A stretch of 64,000 nt of DNA from Paulownia fortunei. Its lineage: Eukaryota > Streptophyta > Magnoliopsida > Lamiales > Paulowniaceae. Shown one piece after another: positions 1-12,107 of the stretch (its first letter is position 1; each line of letters begins with the position of its first letter). The notes beneath the pieces are model-generated. The model was not told the DNA's origin and made no database searches. It was given only the letters and a program-made list of their open reading frames with translations. The stretch is from NCBI GenBank assembly GCA_019321725.1, contig CM033106.1, forward strand, positions 15,474,551-15,538,550, in the 5' to 3' direction. A program made the position numbers and the translations under genes.

Positions 1-708
1 TGAGTACCTCTTCAATTATCATTCCATATTTCAACTCATAACCTATACAAACCTACATACATAACCTCAACTCATATATAAACACATTCATTATGATAAA
101 TATAGGTTTTACCCAAGGTATTATGTATTTTTAAAGCTTAAGAAAATAGAAATCAGCATGCACACAATTTCTGTCCTTAATGGTTCCTACTAAGGTTTTT
201 GCATCCAAAAATCCTTCTTTTATGCATTACAACACCACAAATAACACCCTAAAAAGATTATAAACAAGAATAAAAGTTTGAAAAATCATTAAACCTCAAA
301 GAATATAAAAATATAAGCCAAAAACCATGAGTGAAGCTCACCTATACACAATGTTCAGCTTCTACTTGTAGATCATTCTTTTGGCTTCTTTTGCCTTTTC
401 TTTTACTTGGAATCACTTCAGGCCAAATTAGAGAGTTTACCATAGAGGATGAAAGGTAAATTAACTCAGAAAATAGTTTTGATCATGGTTCATTGCTTAG
501 GAATGAAGAAAGGTTTAAGGTGGTATCTTGAGGTGCTTATGCTTGAGGTGGCAAGAGCTTGAGGTCGTAACTTGTGGTGAAATCAGATTTTCACTCACCT
601 TTGCAAGCCTAAATCACGTGTTCTTCAATGTATATTCATCTATTTATGACTTATTTCAGCTTCCATACGATCTTATAAATAATTGCTATCCAAATTTCCT
701 AACCGTTA
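1..708. other. Unclassified AT-rich DNA
   Basis: I find no gene here. Short open frames lack any recognisable domain. The sequence does not align by eye with the family-S LTR that begins at about 709, so it is probably another transposon fragment running in from the left of the window. Confidence 0.4.
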
Positions 709-1938
709 AAAAATGATTAAATGTAATATTCAATTTAATAACTTTCATTCATAAATAATTTTTTAGGGCCCTTGAAGTATGGTACCAAACTAATAGCAAT
801 AGACTGTGGTTTTCGAAACCTGTTCATAATGATTAGCCAATAAGAGAAATAATACGAGGTTTTCATACTTGACCTTTCAATCTCAGGTATTAGCCGTATT
901 CTGTCTCATTCATTGTGGCTTTTCTGTACTAATTTTTCAACCTCAAGTATTTGCCACCATTTGTTGGATCCGTCGATCCCTCCCGTGTCCCTTACCTACC
1001 CGACCATTAATCAAGTACCATACTTTCTTTTCAAAAACCTCATTATATTTTTAATATAGTACCATGCTTCACGAACCATGTATGCATCAAACATTACATT
1101 ATTTGGCAAATAATGACAATCACATTGAAACATGAACAACATTATATGATTCTTGTAATACAGCAAATGAAAGTTTCAACTTACCTCAAGTCCGCTTTAT
1201 GCTAAGTGAAAAGGTCAATCTCTTTGAAAGATAGGATGTGTTAAAGGCCTAACATAATCAAATTATGTATATTTCAATATCCTTTTAATAAATCACATAA
1301 TCTATTCTAATTAAAATCATAAACACTTTTCAATCCTTTGTAAACAATTCCATATCAATTACATGACCTCAAAAACAATACATACTCCATATTTTACTAC
1401 TAATTCAAGACATTAAACATTAAGGCAACCACTAAATTATTAATAAATTAAATATAAATATTAGGGCAGCCCCCAAAACTTGAACACAATCTAAATTAAC
1501 ATGAGTAAACTCGATTCTAACCTTCAATTAAGAAAACTTATTGCTATTGTTCTCAATCATTCATAGCAACATTCAAACATAATATAAGCATTACAAGATT
1601 AATAGAAATAAATAAATGAGGCATATTTCACAAGACTATCAATTTTGCTAGAAACTAGCTTAACTAGTTTGGTTTTGGCTTCAAGTCTATCCCACTTGAG
1701 TTTTCATTCTTACAAAAATATACTAAAACAGGTAACCATCCAAGATACTATAAATTCATCATAAGAAACATTGAAGAAGAATATACCTTGTTTAAATTGG
1801 AATTAAGCTTCAAAATCAGCGATTTTCAAGTTTAAAAGGTTGGAAACTTGTTCTAATTTGTAATCTATGGATTACTATGGATTGAATTTAATTTTTGTGA
1901 GTAAGAGAGTGTAGAAATTCAGGAGAAATTTAGGAGAA
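709..1938 (-). mobile_element. Fragment of long LTR, family S
   Basis: This stretch matches 18600-19820 in the same orientation and 48690-49170 in the opposite one. Shared landmarks are the block around 775-1000 with ggcccttgaagt and the block ending in gagagtgtagaaatt near 1915. Those other two copies are bounded LTRs, so this is read as a truncated third copy. The similarity stops at about 1925-1938, where LINE sequence begins. The open frames inside it are not genes. Confidence 0.7.
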
Positions 1939-2420
1939 GGGTTGTTCATTTTTAACACCTTATCCTATTGCTATTGTCTTCTGCTGGTGGTGACTCCACA
2001 TTACCACCCCCTTATTACCTTAGCTAGGCTAATCACTCCCCACCACCTATTTATTCCTATAGGCTCTTCATCATCTCCTTCTCCATCGAACATCATTCCT
2101 AACTCAGACTTCAAGCTACCAGAACCTATTTGATGCTCTTACTCTAACGACACTAGGGCGACAACCACTTCTGCTCCACCTCCTCTATCTCCCAAAGCCC
2201 AGCAAAAGTCCCTTCTATCTAACTCTGAGCTTCCCCTCTTTGGCTTGGTCTCTAAGTACAAAGGTGAAGATATTTTGGACTTTTTGGATATGGAAATTGA
2301 GATGCTTGCTAAACCTTTCAAGTTTGCAATCATGGGTAAGTTCTCACATAGGTTTCCATCCTTGAACTCACTCCAAAAGTATTTTGTGGTCTTGGAACAC
2401 AAGGGAGAATATGCCACCTG
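1939..2420 (+). pseudogene. LINE ORF1, 5' part (DUF4283), interrupted
   Basis: Translation of about 2195-2420 gives a hydrophobic, basic block containing KFAIMGKFSHRFPS followed by LQKYFVVLEHKG, the start of the DUF4283 domain found at the N-terminus of ORF1 in plant L1-type LINEs. A proline- and serine-rich leader precedes it with at least one stop (near 2130). ORF1 proteins bind the element's RNA. The reading breaks at about 2420, where minus-strand element D begins. The rest of the domain resumes at 9407 on the same strand with perhaps 60 codons missing, so the D insertion came with, or followed, a deletion. No endonuclease or reverse transcriptase of this LINE is in the window. Confidence 0.65.
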
Positions 2421-3469
2421 AGTCCTCGATCTAAAATATATTTTGATTAATCTTAACATTAAGTACTATAATTAGAATAATCTTAGAATTATTCATATGA
2501 CTTAACAAGAGTAATAATTAATAAAACTAAAGAATCCAATAATTATACTAGAAAAGTTTACTTGGATAATTTATCGAATGCATAATAAGCAAAGAATTCT
2601 AGAGGTATGATTCACCTAGTTTCACCTATTTCACCAATCCATTTTATCAGTTTCAAGCTAACAATTTGTAAGTTAAGAATCTCTGAAGTAATAAATTTCC
2701 TATCTCAAATGTCGAGTGATTATGAATTCTAATTCAGTATTGATATCTCTATAAAACTCCAAAACTAAAATCCTATGAAAGCTTAGTAGATTCTTTAATA
2801 AAACTTCAAAGGTTTCATAGGCCTCTCGACTCTATGAATTCCTAGGTTGTGTTATCTTATGGTTATGCATAAAATCCCCTTTCTCGAGTATTGAATTTCA
2901 TACACCAAAAATTCAGGACAAAAAAATGCTGAGCATTGCCTAATTTTCACCACTTACACCGCAGCCACAAAATTAAGTTCCATGGCACCATAATTTTAAC
3001 TTTTTGACCTCTTTCCTGAATAGATTGGCTTTCTATGTCCACATATAAATTGTGGCCTATTTTTTTGGCTTTCTAAATCCTCTTGAATCAGATTAATGTC
3101 AAATTTGTGGATAGAGTGATGCCAACAGTACTAAGAGGTGCCACATCTGAAAGTTTCATTCCACTGCTGACTCACCAACCCAATATTTCTCAATAAAATC
3201 GAATGAAATGGGCTTTGTTGTCAATAATAAAGTTGTAGATCCACTCTTAGCTATCTAAATCATCAAGAATCACATAAAATATGCCTTGGATCATAATATT
3301 ATGCTTAAAATACGCAACTTGCATTTCTTGAATTTCTTGGATATCTTCAGCACTTTTATTTTCCTATAAACATCATATAAAACATATAAAAAGCAGTAGA
3401 AAAATCTTGAAGAATAACAAAATATTAAGTTAAAGGTATCTAAAAAAAAGCTATAAAACCAACTCAACA
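2421..3469 (-). repeat. Element D 3' LTR (left, truncated)
   Basis: About 2455-3469 parallels 8025-9406, from aagtactataattagaataatc to ccaactcaaca. Compared with the right copy it lacks the end that would follow on the minus strand and an internal stretch matching about 8460-8800. The boundary at 3469 is set by the inverse of TG and by the adjacent polypurine tract at 3470-3490. The left edge near 2421 is approximate. Confidence 0.7.
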
Positions 3470-5380
3470 AATACCCCCAACCCAAAACTTAAGGTTTGTT
3501 TGTCCTCAAGCAAAATAAAGAAAACCAACTAAACAAAACAAAAAGACTCCCAAGTAATTTTGAGTATCAACTAGTGTCAAACAATCATTTGGCCTCAAAG
3601 GTTGTAAAAATCATGACTCAAAAAGAACTTGAAAAGTATGTCAATGTCAAAAATGTCAACATATATGCAAGTTTCAACTAAACCCCATGACCTTGTGTGT
3701 GTGTGTGAATAGCCAATTCATCAAATCAAATTCATCACACGGATAAGTTTATAAGGCTAGGTAGGTGCTTTCTAAATGATCCACTTTTGATTGAGAATTA
3801 AAAAGTTTATGAACTTTATAGACTTGCCTTTCATACTAATCTCCACTAATATAGATGAACTGTAGCATCAAATATCAAAAGGACTTTTTAGAGCTTGTAA
3901 CGTATGGCTTGGGTAATGATAGGAAAATATGGGGAAAATATAGCTCAAAACTACCTAAAACACATAATCATCCAGAACCTTTTTGTAGCTCTTCTAAAAA
4001 ATAACCACCCAAAATGCATAATCATTTAGAACCATATTGTAGTTCTTCTAAAAAATATCCATTATTATCTCAAACTTTTCTCAAAATGCATAATCATTTA
4101 GAACCATATTTTGTCTCAAACTTTTCTTTCAATACCCATTTTTCTTTTTATTTTTTCATTCTTTTTTTTCTTTTCATTTTTTTCATATTGTAGATTTCCT
4201 CCCTTCTTTCATAAATATTACACCCCCAAACTTATTTTATTTGATGCACAAGGGGTATATTCTTTTCTTTTGTTGTATTGAGGAGGTCTAGGCATAATCT
4301 CATACTATTGCTTCTCAACTCCACCCTTTTTATCCAAGTATGCTTAAAATTCTAGAAATGTATCCTAGAATGATCATGCATTGAGTGAAGGATTATAATT
4401 GGAAAAAAAATAATAATGAAGCTAGTATCAAAGTGTATAGGATGTCAAGAAAAGGCTTCATCAAGCTCAAATAGGACACTAGGGATAAAACTTGACATAT
4501 GGGTTGGCTTGAAAGGCTCAAACGGTCCAAAAATACTCTAAATCATCTCCTTAATGCTATTACTTCTAGGATTTTGCCTTGAATTGTGATCAAATAAGTT
4601 CTAGAGTTTGGTGGGATCATCCAAAAAGTAAGTGATTCCTATAAACCCACTCTAAGAAAATAAAATTAATTCAAAAAACTGCTACTGCTCAAATTAGCAA
4701 GAATTACAAAATCAACAAAACCAACACACATTCCAAATATTTAGACAAAAACATCTATTCATTCTAACAAGCCATCATTCAAACAATCATATTTTCATCA
4801 TTGGCTAATAACGATTCAACACTGGTATAACTTAAGATTTGACAATTTTTTTTAATTGTTTTACTATTTAGCGATAACGAAACAAAATGATAACACAAAC
4901 AAAAATCATATGAAACATGAAAGAACAAAACAAAATGATAACAGAAACAAAAATCATATGAAACATGAAAGCCAAATATAAATAAAAAGTACTCCCCCAA
5001 ACTTAAAGGATATATTGTCCTTAATGTAAAATAAAGTTATAAAAACAAAGGACTTCCCTAAAAATCTGTTACATCATGGGGACCAAAGTATCAACAATAT
5101 TTTTTTTATATTTTCATGTTTCCAACTTACAAGAAAAAGACAATGAAAAATTCAATCAAATTAATCATAAACTAGGGGATGAATCAACCTAAAAACAAAT
5201 CACAAAGCTATAATATAAAAGTAAATGCAACTATAATTGAAATAAAGCAAGTAAATAGCTTGTGTTGCCTCCAAAGAAAAGCGGAGTTTATAATCTTCAG
5301 CCAAACTTTGAAATTTCCATCAAGTTGGGGCTCTAATGGGGATGTTGTCCACATTTCCCTTGGCCACCCTCAAACCTCCT
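3470..5380 (-). other. Element D 3' internal region, no gene
   Basis: On the minus strand this lies between the protease and the 3' LTR, where pol would be expected. I recognise no RT, RNase H or integrase motif. It contains a T-rich low-complexity run at about 4130-4200 and a duplicated segment of about 60 bp at 4850-4970 (the aaaatgataac...aaaaatcatatgaaacatgaaag block occurs twice). Small open frames here are AT-rich and not convincing. Confidence 0.55.
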
Positions 5381-5389
5381 ATATCCACA

Positions 5390-5890
5390 ACCTTGTGTAA
5401 ATTTGACTTGAACCTACTTTGTTTTGAATGCTTGGCTTGCTACTCCTCATTACTTTTTTAAGCCAACGTGTCCACCCGATGACAAATATTGGATTCAATT
5501 TTAGGCCTCTTAGTCCGATAAATAGTGAACCTGACTTTTTCGTCATTGACTTATATATAAGTTCACCCAATTACATGTTAATCAATACCCTTCCAGTTGT
5601 TAAGAATGGTCAACCAAAAATTAGAGGAATCTCTTGGTCTTCATTCATATCTAATACCACAAAATCAGCAGAAAATATGAACTTGCCGACCTTCACAAAT
5701 ACATCCTAAATTACTCCCTAAGGATAGATAAGAGACCTATCTGCTAATTACAAGGATATGTTTAATAACATTACCTCTTCAATTCCTAGTTTCCTGAAAA
5801 GAGATAAAGGCATTTGATTGATACTAGAACCAAGATCATAAAATGCCTTATTAATATACAAACTAACAATAGTGCAAGGACTACTAAAAC
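5390..5890 (-). pseudogene. Element D aspartic protease (gypsy)
   Basis: Minus-strand translation gives a DLGSSINQMPLSLFRKLGI active-site block at about 5860-5790 and a C-terminal block, FVVLDM followed by a degenerate GRPFL-type motif and TGRVLIN, at about 5660-5570. These are the catalytic Asp loop and terminal block of retropepsins from Tat/Athila-like elements. The enzyme would cut the Gag-Pol polyprotein. Stops and an A-to-S change in the DxGA motif (here DLGS) show decay. It follows gag directly, as expected. Confidence 0.7.
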
Positions 5891-6049
5891 TCCCTAGATC
5901 CTTTAATTTTTATGGTAGTTTTCTTTAGATAATTAGACTACATTTTTTAGTCAGATTAATCATCTCAAAATCATTCAACTTCCTCTTCTTCGACATCACA
6001 TCCTTTATAAATTTGACATAACTTGATATTTACTCCAATACATCTGCAA

Positions 6050-7530
6050 AAGAATATTAATGTCAATTTTCTTAAAGATTTCTAAGAATTTAGAAATTGA
6101 GCATCTAAATTTGTCTTTTGAAATTTGAGGGAGGAAGGGGAGGGGTTTTTAATAAATGGTGGATTATTAGGAAAAAAAATTAGATTTAGGCTTTTCAACC
6201 CCTTTGTCCACGTCATTCTGAATCTCCTCCTCATGTGTCTATTTTCTATCGTCTTTCCTTAGCTCTAGACCCTTAGTCTCTCAGCCACTTCTCAAATAAA
6301 TTGCATTGCATTGTTCATAGGACTTACTTCAATATCACTTGGGAACTTCCCTCTCTGTTGCTGTGAGCTTACTATTGTAGCAAGTTATCGGATTTTAATC
6401 TCTAGAGACTTCAACTATGCTCTCAAATTTGTTGCCAATTGCCCAAGTTGAGTCTCTATTCTATCAAGTGTTGCTTCATCTGGATTAAAACTAGTCATTG
6501 TCTCCTAAATATATACTAAGATCATCCTCTAAAGATGTCTTTTTCTCACCCCAAAGGTTGCGAGCTAGACTGATTATTGTAATTTGGAAAAGATTGATGC
6601 ACATTCTTTGAATTCCTATATGAGAGATTCTCATGGTTGCGAAGTCCCGGATGATAATGATTTTTGGCAACTGATTGGCTTGATAATTAAAGTTTCAATT
6701 ATTCACATAGTTAACTTGCTTATGACTTATCCCAATTCCATTTATAGCAGGCTGTTAGGTGCATTAACATCCACTTTTTGAGAATCTCCATTATAGACTT
6801 GGCTGAAATTTGGTTTGATAACACAAACACTTGAGCAATAAGTGTAGTGAATGGATCCAACTCAAGAACCCTAACTACTATTTTGATAGATGATCTCTCA
6901 GAAGGCCATTGGTAGCTATCTCTTCAAGCAAAAGTTAGGCATCACTTGTAGTCTTTGACATCAAGGTTCCTCCTACTGTCACATTATTGATGGTCCTAGT
7001 TTACCCATTCAACCTATTTTAGAAGTATTGAATCTATTGCCAATTCTTGTAACCATGTTGAGGGTATCTCCTAAGTAATTCCTTAAATCATTCCCATACC
7101 TCATACAATGGTTCAAAGTCCATCTGCCTAAATTGAGAAATCTCACTTTTCAACTGCAGTATCGTACTTGGAAAGAAAAACTTAGCTTACAACTTATAGG
7201 TTAAGTCATTCCAATTGGTAATAATTCTTAGTGCAAGATAGTGTAACTAAAGTCAGGCCTTATCTCTAAGAGATAATGGGAATAAACGGAGTCATATGAT
7301 ATCATCAGAGACTCTATTGACTTTGATGGTATCGCAAATCTCCAGAAATTTGGTCAAGTGAGCATTTGGATCTTCTAAGGCAATCTCCCCAAACTGATTT
7401 TGCTACACCATGTTGATGAGTGCAAGCTTCAACTCAAAGTTGTTGGCATTGATAGTCTGACGAGCAATCCTGAAACAGTGTTGATTGACTACATGCTGAA
7501 AATAATCTTAGACAACTTGTTGTGGTGGCA
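6050..7530 (-). pseudogene. Element D Gag
   Basis: On the minus strand, 7410-7080 reads through a Retrotrans_gag pattern: LTKFLEICDTIKVN, then RLRLFPLSLRDKAWLQL, then FEPLYEVWERFKELLRRYP and HGYKNW, each a conserved block of plant gypsy Gag. Downstream sequence to about 6050 is the variable linker before protease. The protein forms the virus-like particle. Several stops and frame changes interrupt it. The context, gag directly before protease within LTRs, supports the call. Confidence 0.75.
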
Positions 7531-7628
7531 GAATCTCATTTTCATTATTTTGTAGAGCTATTACTCGAGCTTCAAAACAAACAAAGCAAGAAAAATAAAA
7601 GAAAAGTAAATAAGCATGTTCGGTAAAA

Positions 7629-9406
7629 TCCTACCACAAGTGTATAGTGTCAAGTTTTACTATAATAGGATAAGATGGGATGTCATATCCATAGATATTA
7701 ATACTAAGTAAACACTAAGTACTATTAGTTTTCCAAGCTTGATGCCCTTGCCCACACAAGCATATAGTACAAGCTTGTGTATGTGTGAGGCCTATGGACA
7801 GACACACACTGGTCCCGCTATAGCCGTCTCTACTGTAGATAACTATGGTGTTAGGTGGGAGGGGAAAGAGGAGACTAAATGAAGTAAAACTCAGTGAATG
7901 GAGTTATCCCTTATCTTCCCTAGAGTGGAGTGGAGGGCTATCTCCGATCGTACAATATCAAGTTTTAATATAGTAGGATGAGAAAGGTTGTCATATCCAC
8001 ATAGATTGATATCAAATAAATACAAAGTACTATAATTAGAATAATCCTAACTTTATTCAGATGACCTACACAAGAGTTAAAATTAAGAAAACTAAAGAAT
8101 CCCATAATTAACTAGAAAAGTTTACTTGGATAATTTAACGAACACTTAATAAGCAAGGAATTCTAAAGGTATGATTTACCTAGTTTTCACCTATGTTCAC
8201 CAATCCAATTTAACAATTTCAAGATAATAATTTATAAATTAATAATCCTTAAAATAATCAACTCCCTCTCTCGAGTGCCAAGTAATTGTGAATTCTAATT
8301 CATATTTCGATGTCTCTATAAAAATCTAAAACTAAAATCCTATCAAAGCTCAATGGATTCTTCAATAAAACCTCAAAGGTTTCATGAGCCTCTTGACTTT
8401 ATAAATTTATAGGTTGTATTATCCTATGGTCATACTTAAAATTCCCTCTCTCAAGTGCCATATTTTAGGATCAATCGCCAATTAATCCAAAAAGTAATCA
8501 AATCAAGATAAAATAAATAAATTGAGGAACTTGACATAACATAAATTGGTATTCAAACCACATGATTCAACAAAGGCCACATCATCCATAGCAAACTAGA
8601 ATTTATTTCATAACAAAAGTAAAAAAGGTTATAGACAAGTTTCTACACATCATGAGCAATGGTCAAGAAATTCCAATCCCTCTTCTTATGTTTTCTAAAC
8701 TGCTAAGTTGTTTAGAAGAGTCCAAGTCTCATATTTATCCTTATTCTCCCAAATCTATGTTTAAAGCCCTGTTAATGCATAAACTCATCTGGTGGTGCCA
8801 TGGCCCCTGAATTAGGCACTGCAGCAATAGAAAATGCTAAGCATACTGCCTAATTTTCACCACTTATGAAGCAGCCCCAAAATCAGGCACTGCGATGCCA
8901 TACTTTTTAATTTTTGACCTTTTTCCCAAATAGATTAGCTTTCTATGTCTTCATATGAATTGTGGCCCTTTTTTATCTTTCTATAGCCACTTGAATTAAA
9001 TTAGTGTCAAATTTGTGGAGAGAGTTATTCCAATAATACTAAGAGGTGCTACATCTAAAAGTTTCATTCCACTGCTGACCCTTCAACCCAATCTTTCTCA
9101 TTGAAATCGAATGTAATGGGCTTTGTTGTCAACAAGAAATTTGTAGATCCATCTCTTAGCTTTCCAAAGCTTCAATAATCATGTCTAAGCTTTGGAGCAC
9201 AACTTTATGCTCAAATTTTGAAACTTACCCAATGCTGGAGCTGGAGTTGTAGCTCCTCTATTTTGGAGTTTTTGGATTATCTTTTTTTTTTGGATTTTTT
9301 CCTATAAGCATTATGCAAAACACATAAAAAGCTATAAAAAATTCTTGAAGACTAAAAAACATTAAGTTAAAGGTATCCTAATAAAAAGTATAAAACCAAC
9401 TCAACA
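7629..9406 (-). repeat. Element D 5' LTR (right)
   Basis: This is the fuller LTR of element D, 1778 bp, almost the same length as solo LTR F at 58088-59861, with which it shares blocks such as the acacaacctagg/ctcgagaga region (here 8395-8455 inverted). Its minus-strand end reads cacttgtggtagga. The tRNA primer site next to it (about 7610-7628) is not recognisable. Inside it, 7629-7735 and 7948-8050 are diverged copies of one another separated by about 210 bp, so the terminal part has been duplicated. Confidence 0.65.
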
Positions 9407-9695
9407 ATCCTCCATTATTCATTTTTTGATGTAGCTCCTAAGTCTTCCTATCCATCTATTCGACAAAAGAGCACTTCGAGCCGTGGCTTCATTAGTTGGA
9501 AAGCTTTTGAGATTTGATGAACCTACTATATTCAAAACTTGTTTGAGTGTTTCTAGAATTTATGTGGAATTTGATCTGATAAAAGAAAAAGTTGATTCAA
9601 GTTTCGATCAAGTATGGTAACAAAATAATCATTCGAAAGACTATTTACAAAAATCCTCCAAAATACTGCTCTTGCTATAAACACTTGGGGCATGA
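9407..9695 (+). pseudogene. LINE ORF1, 3' part (DUF4283 end and zf-CCHC)
   Basis: The plus-strand translation contains LPIHLFDKRALRAVASLVGK, RFDEPTIFKTCLSVSRIYVE and, after a frame change, PPKYCSCYKHLGHD. These are the C-terminal half of DUF4283 and the C-x2-C-x4-H knuckle typical of plant LINE ORF1. It continues the block interrupted at 2420 by element D. It ends at 9695, where copia LTR sequence begins at TGTTGGG, so a second insertion truncates the same LINE gene. Confidence 0.75.
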
Positions 9696-11331
9696 TGTTG
9701 GGATCACTACAACCTAAGGGGTAAACACAGCAAAAATTAAAAATTTTAAAATAAAAGATGCAATAACATTTATTGAATTACCCCCGATTGTGCAGTGATT
9801 CTAATGATCAGTGTTATTAATAACTCATAATAAATAGAATACAAATTTAATGATGATGTAATTTATTACCCTTTTCTGATTCTTCGATGCAGTGCAAGGC
9901 TTGAGGCAATCAATTGTTAGATTGTAGCAAATTTCTAAGCAAGGAGTCCATGTGTCCTCCCTCTAAAGAAGTCCACACCTTGGACTAGAATAACCAAAAG
10001 CAAAGAATTTCCTAGTGTTCTTTATTTTCTTTTTCAAGCCTAAAATAGGAGTGAACACTAATCTTCAATCTAACTGGTATAATCAAAGATTAAATATTTT
10101 TGTTAATTATTCTTAATCTAACTGGTGGAAGAAGAATAATACATTAGAATATTTGAAAGAATAAGGAGATGAATAAGAGAGAAGAAAAAAACTTTTTTCT
10201 TTCTTTCTTACTTGTAGCAGATTTTAGGAGTAGTAGAATAATAGGATTTTTGCCTTTCATTTTATTTTATATAGTGGCTACAAAAAATAGGTCAAACCTA
10301 ATATTAGCTCCACATATTAATTTGGTCGTTTAGAAAGTCTAACTTTCCTAACAAACCAAATCCAAATCACACCCAAATCCCCTATTCCTTCTATCTTTAA
10401 TGGCAAAAAATATAACCTCTAATTGGCCATCAATTTTCGATCCTTCTCTTCTCTAGATACAATGAACCTATTCTCTAAATTCAATTTTGATATCCAGATA
10501 CATTGAACCTATTCCATAAATTCAATCTTGATATCTTTTATCAATTTAAATAAGAAAAAATATTTTTTCTATTTAAATTAATTCTTCTAATATTCCAAGT
10601 GGACTTCTACTAATGAAACATTTTTAAGTTGGGGTTGAAGTTCAGCAAGCACATTAATTAATTCAACTAATTAATTAGCCCAAGTTCATTTAATTGATCC
10701 AATCAATTAATTAATTCACTCCAAATTAGATTCCCAAACTTATTGGGTCCAATTAAATAATTCTATTATTTTATTAAATAATTAACTCAATTAATTTAAA
10801 TTAATTTAATCCTTAACTAATTACTAATTAACTAATTATATCTAGCTCTTTGGATTAGTTTAGACTAAAGATTTTTTCCAAATTGTGTGTGACCTTTTAG
10901 ATTCACTACTAACCTAATAGTGGGCTTGCAACATTTGCAATTTAAGAATAATAATTATTTTAATGAATTAGTCCAATTAATTGATCCGTTTGGACTTAAC
11001 TCTTTAAAACCTAGAATCTCACTATCCATGAAAATACCTATCAAGTAATCAGGACAAACTAGTCTTAAGTGAAATAGCAAGTGATCCCATTACAATTACG
11101 AATACCATGGACATAAGGTCCTTCCATCAACAAATCTCCTGATTGAGTCTAGTGTATAAATAAAAGTCAAAATCATAATTGACTCAATAACTATGATTCC
11201 ATTTCAAGTTCCAGTGACTATAGACGAATCGTTAGAGACCCTTTTGTAACATTCACCATATCTTGGCCATGAATTTTAGAGTTACGAACTATGAAAACTT
11301 AAGAGATTCACTTGTTCTGCTAGACAAGTAA
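9696..11331 (-). repeat. Copia C1 3' LTR, first part
   Basis: This is the left part of a copia LTR lying on the minus strand, continued at 21756-22358 after element B. The two parts total about 2.24 kb, close to the 2198 bp of the related LTR at 43321-45518. Shared landmarks are a block near 9960 (tccctctaaagaagtccacacc, also at 43570 and 47305) and a TAATTA-dense stretch at 10640-10850. No gene is present. Confidence 0.75.
11327..11331. repeat. Target-site duplication of element B, left
   Basis: The 5-bp agtaa matches 21751-21755 exactly. It marks both ends of element B. Confidence 0.75.
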
Positions 11332-11937
11332 CGTTATACCCAAGCCTCTCACTACTCACCTGACCAAATATGATTCATGCATTATATGTTAAATGCGTGC
11401 TATTTGTATTTATATTGCATTGTGGGCATAGCATTTTGAGATACATGACTTGATATTGTGTATTATTCATTGTTATACATAATCCTTACTTGTTGAGCGT
11501 TAGCTCATATAGTTTATACATTGTAGGTGAGTACGGCGATGCTTGAAGCATCTTTTGCTGGTTGGACGGCTGTTTGAGCTCCTACAGGTGTCTAGGGAAT
11601 GTTTACATTGATGATAACCTGTTGGCCTATTTTATTGGCTTGTTATATTTTGAGTTTATTGTATTATATTTTGAGATTGGTACTGTATTTCACTTTTAAA
11701 ATTTTAATGTAAACAAGTATGTAAATATTGTGGTCATTATGGGTATTGTGTTTTTATATAAATATTGATCCTGTTATATATGAGACATATATGAGGAAGT
11801 ATTTTAAATAAGGTTGTGTGTGTAAAAAGTGATTTATTCTTTCTTAAAGTGTTACAGAAAAAAATATATCACACGTACACACAAGTTCTATCATGTTAAA
11901 TTATACTTTATATAGTTGTTGAGTAGAGGGTGTTACA
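11332..11937 (+). repeat. Element B 5' LTR (internally deleted)
   Basis: It is only 606 bp. The first ~90 bp match the start of the 3' LTR at 16624 and the remaining ~520 bp match the end of the 3' LTR at about 21240-21750. The 3' LTR without its nested insert is about 2.85 kb, so roughly 2.2 kb has been lost here. The loss probably happened after insertion, since both LTRs are copied from one template at integration. Confidence 0.8.
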
Positions 11938-11940
11938 GAG

Positions 11941-11953
11941 TGGTATCAGAGCC
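11941..11953 (+). other. Primer binding site of element B (tRNA-iMet)
   Basis: TGGTATCAGAGCC, three bases after the LTR end, is the complement of the 3' end of plant initiator methionine tRNA, the usual primer for chromoviruses. Confidence 0.9.
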
Positions 11954-12107
11954 TGATTTGAGGTCTTGTAGACTATCTATGTACACAAACTCAAAACTTG
12001 CGGAGCACAGCCATACCAGTAAGTTTTTCATTATCATATAATGCATTACATATTTCATTAATTATATTGGCCATATGTTGTCAAACTTGTATAAAACAGT
12101 GTTGCAA

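Larger units (their letters stand above)
2421..9406 (-). mobile_element. Element D: Tat/Athila-like gypsy element without RT/IN
   Basis: Two related LTRs (left 2421-3469, right 7629-9406) flank an internal part that reads on the minus strand as gag (about 7500 to 6050) and protease (about 5890 to 5390). Next to the left LTR the minus strand shows a polypurine tract with a run of five G just before the LTR start TGTTGAG. No reverse transcriptase, RNase H or integrase is visible between the protease and the 3' LTR. That span is only about 1.9 kb, too short for pol. The element splits a LINE ORF1. It is read as a non-autonomous or deleted Tat/Athila-type element. I found no clean target duplication because the outer edge of the left LTR is eroded. 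Confidence 0.75.

Noticed and set aside
528..1054. Short frames at the left end
   Set aside because: The second lies in a family-S LTR and is repeated at 18722 only as LTR sequence; the first has no recognisable content.
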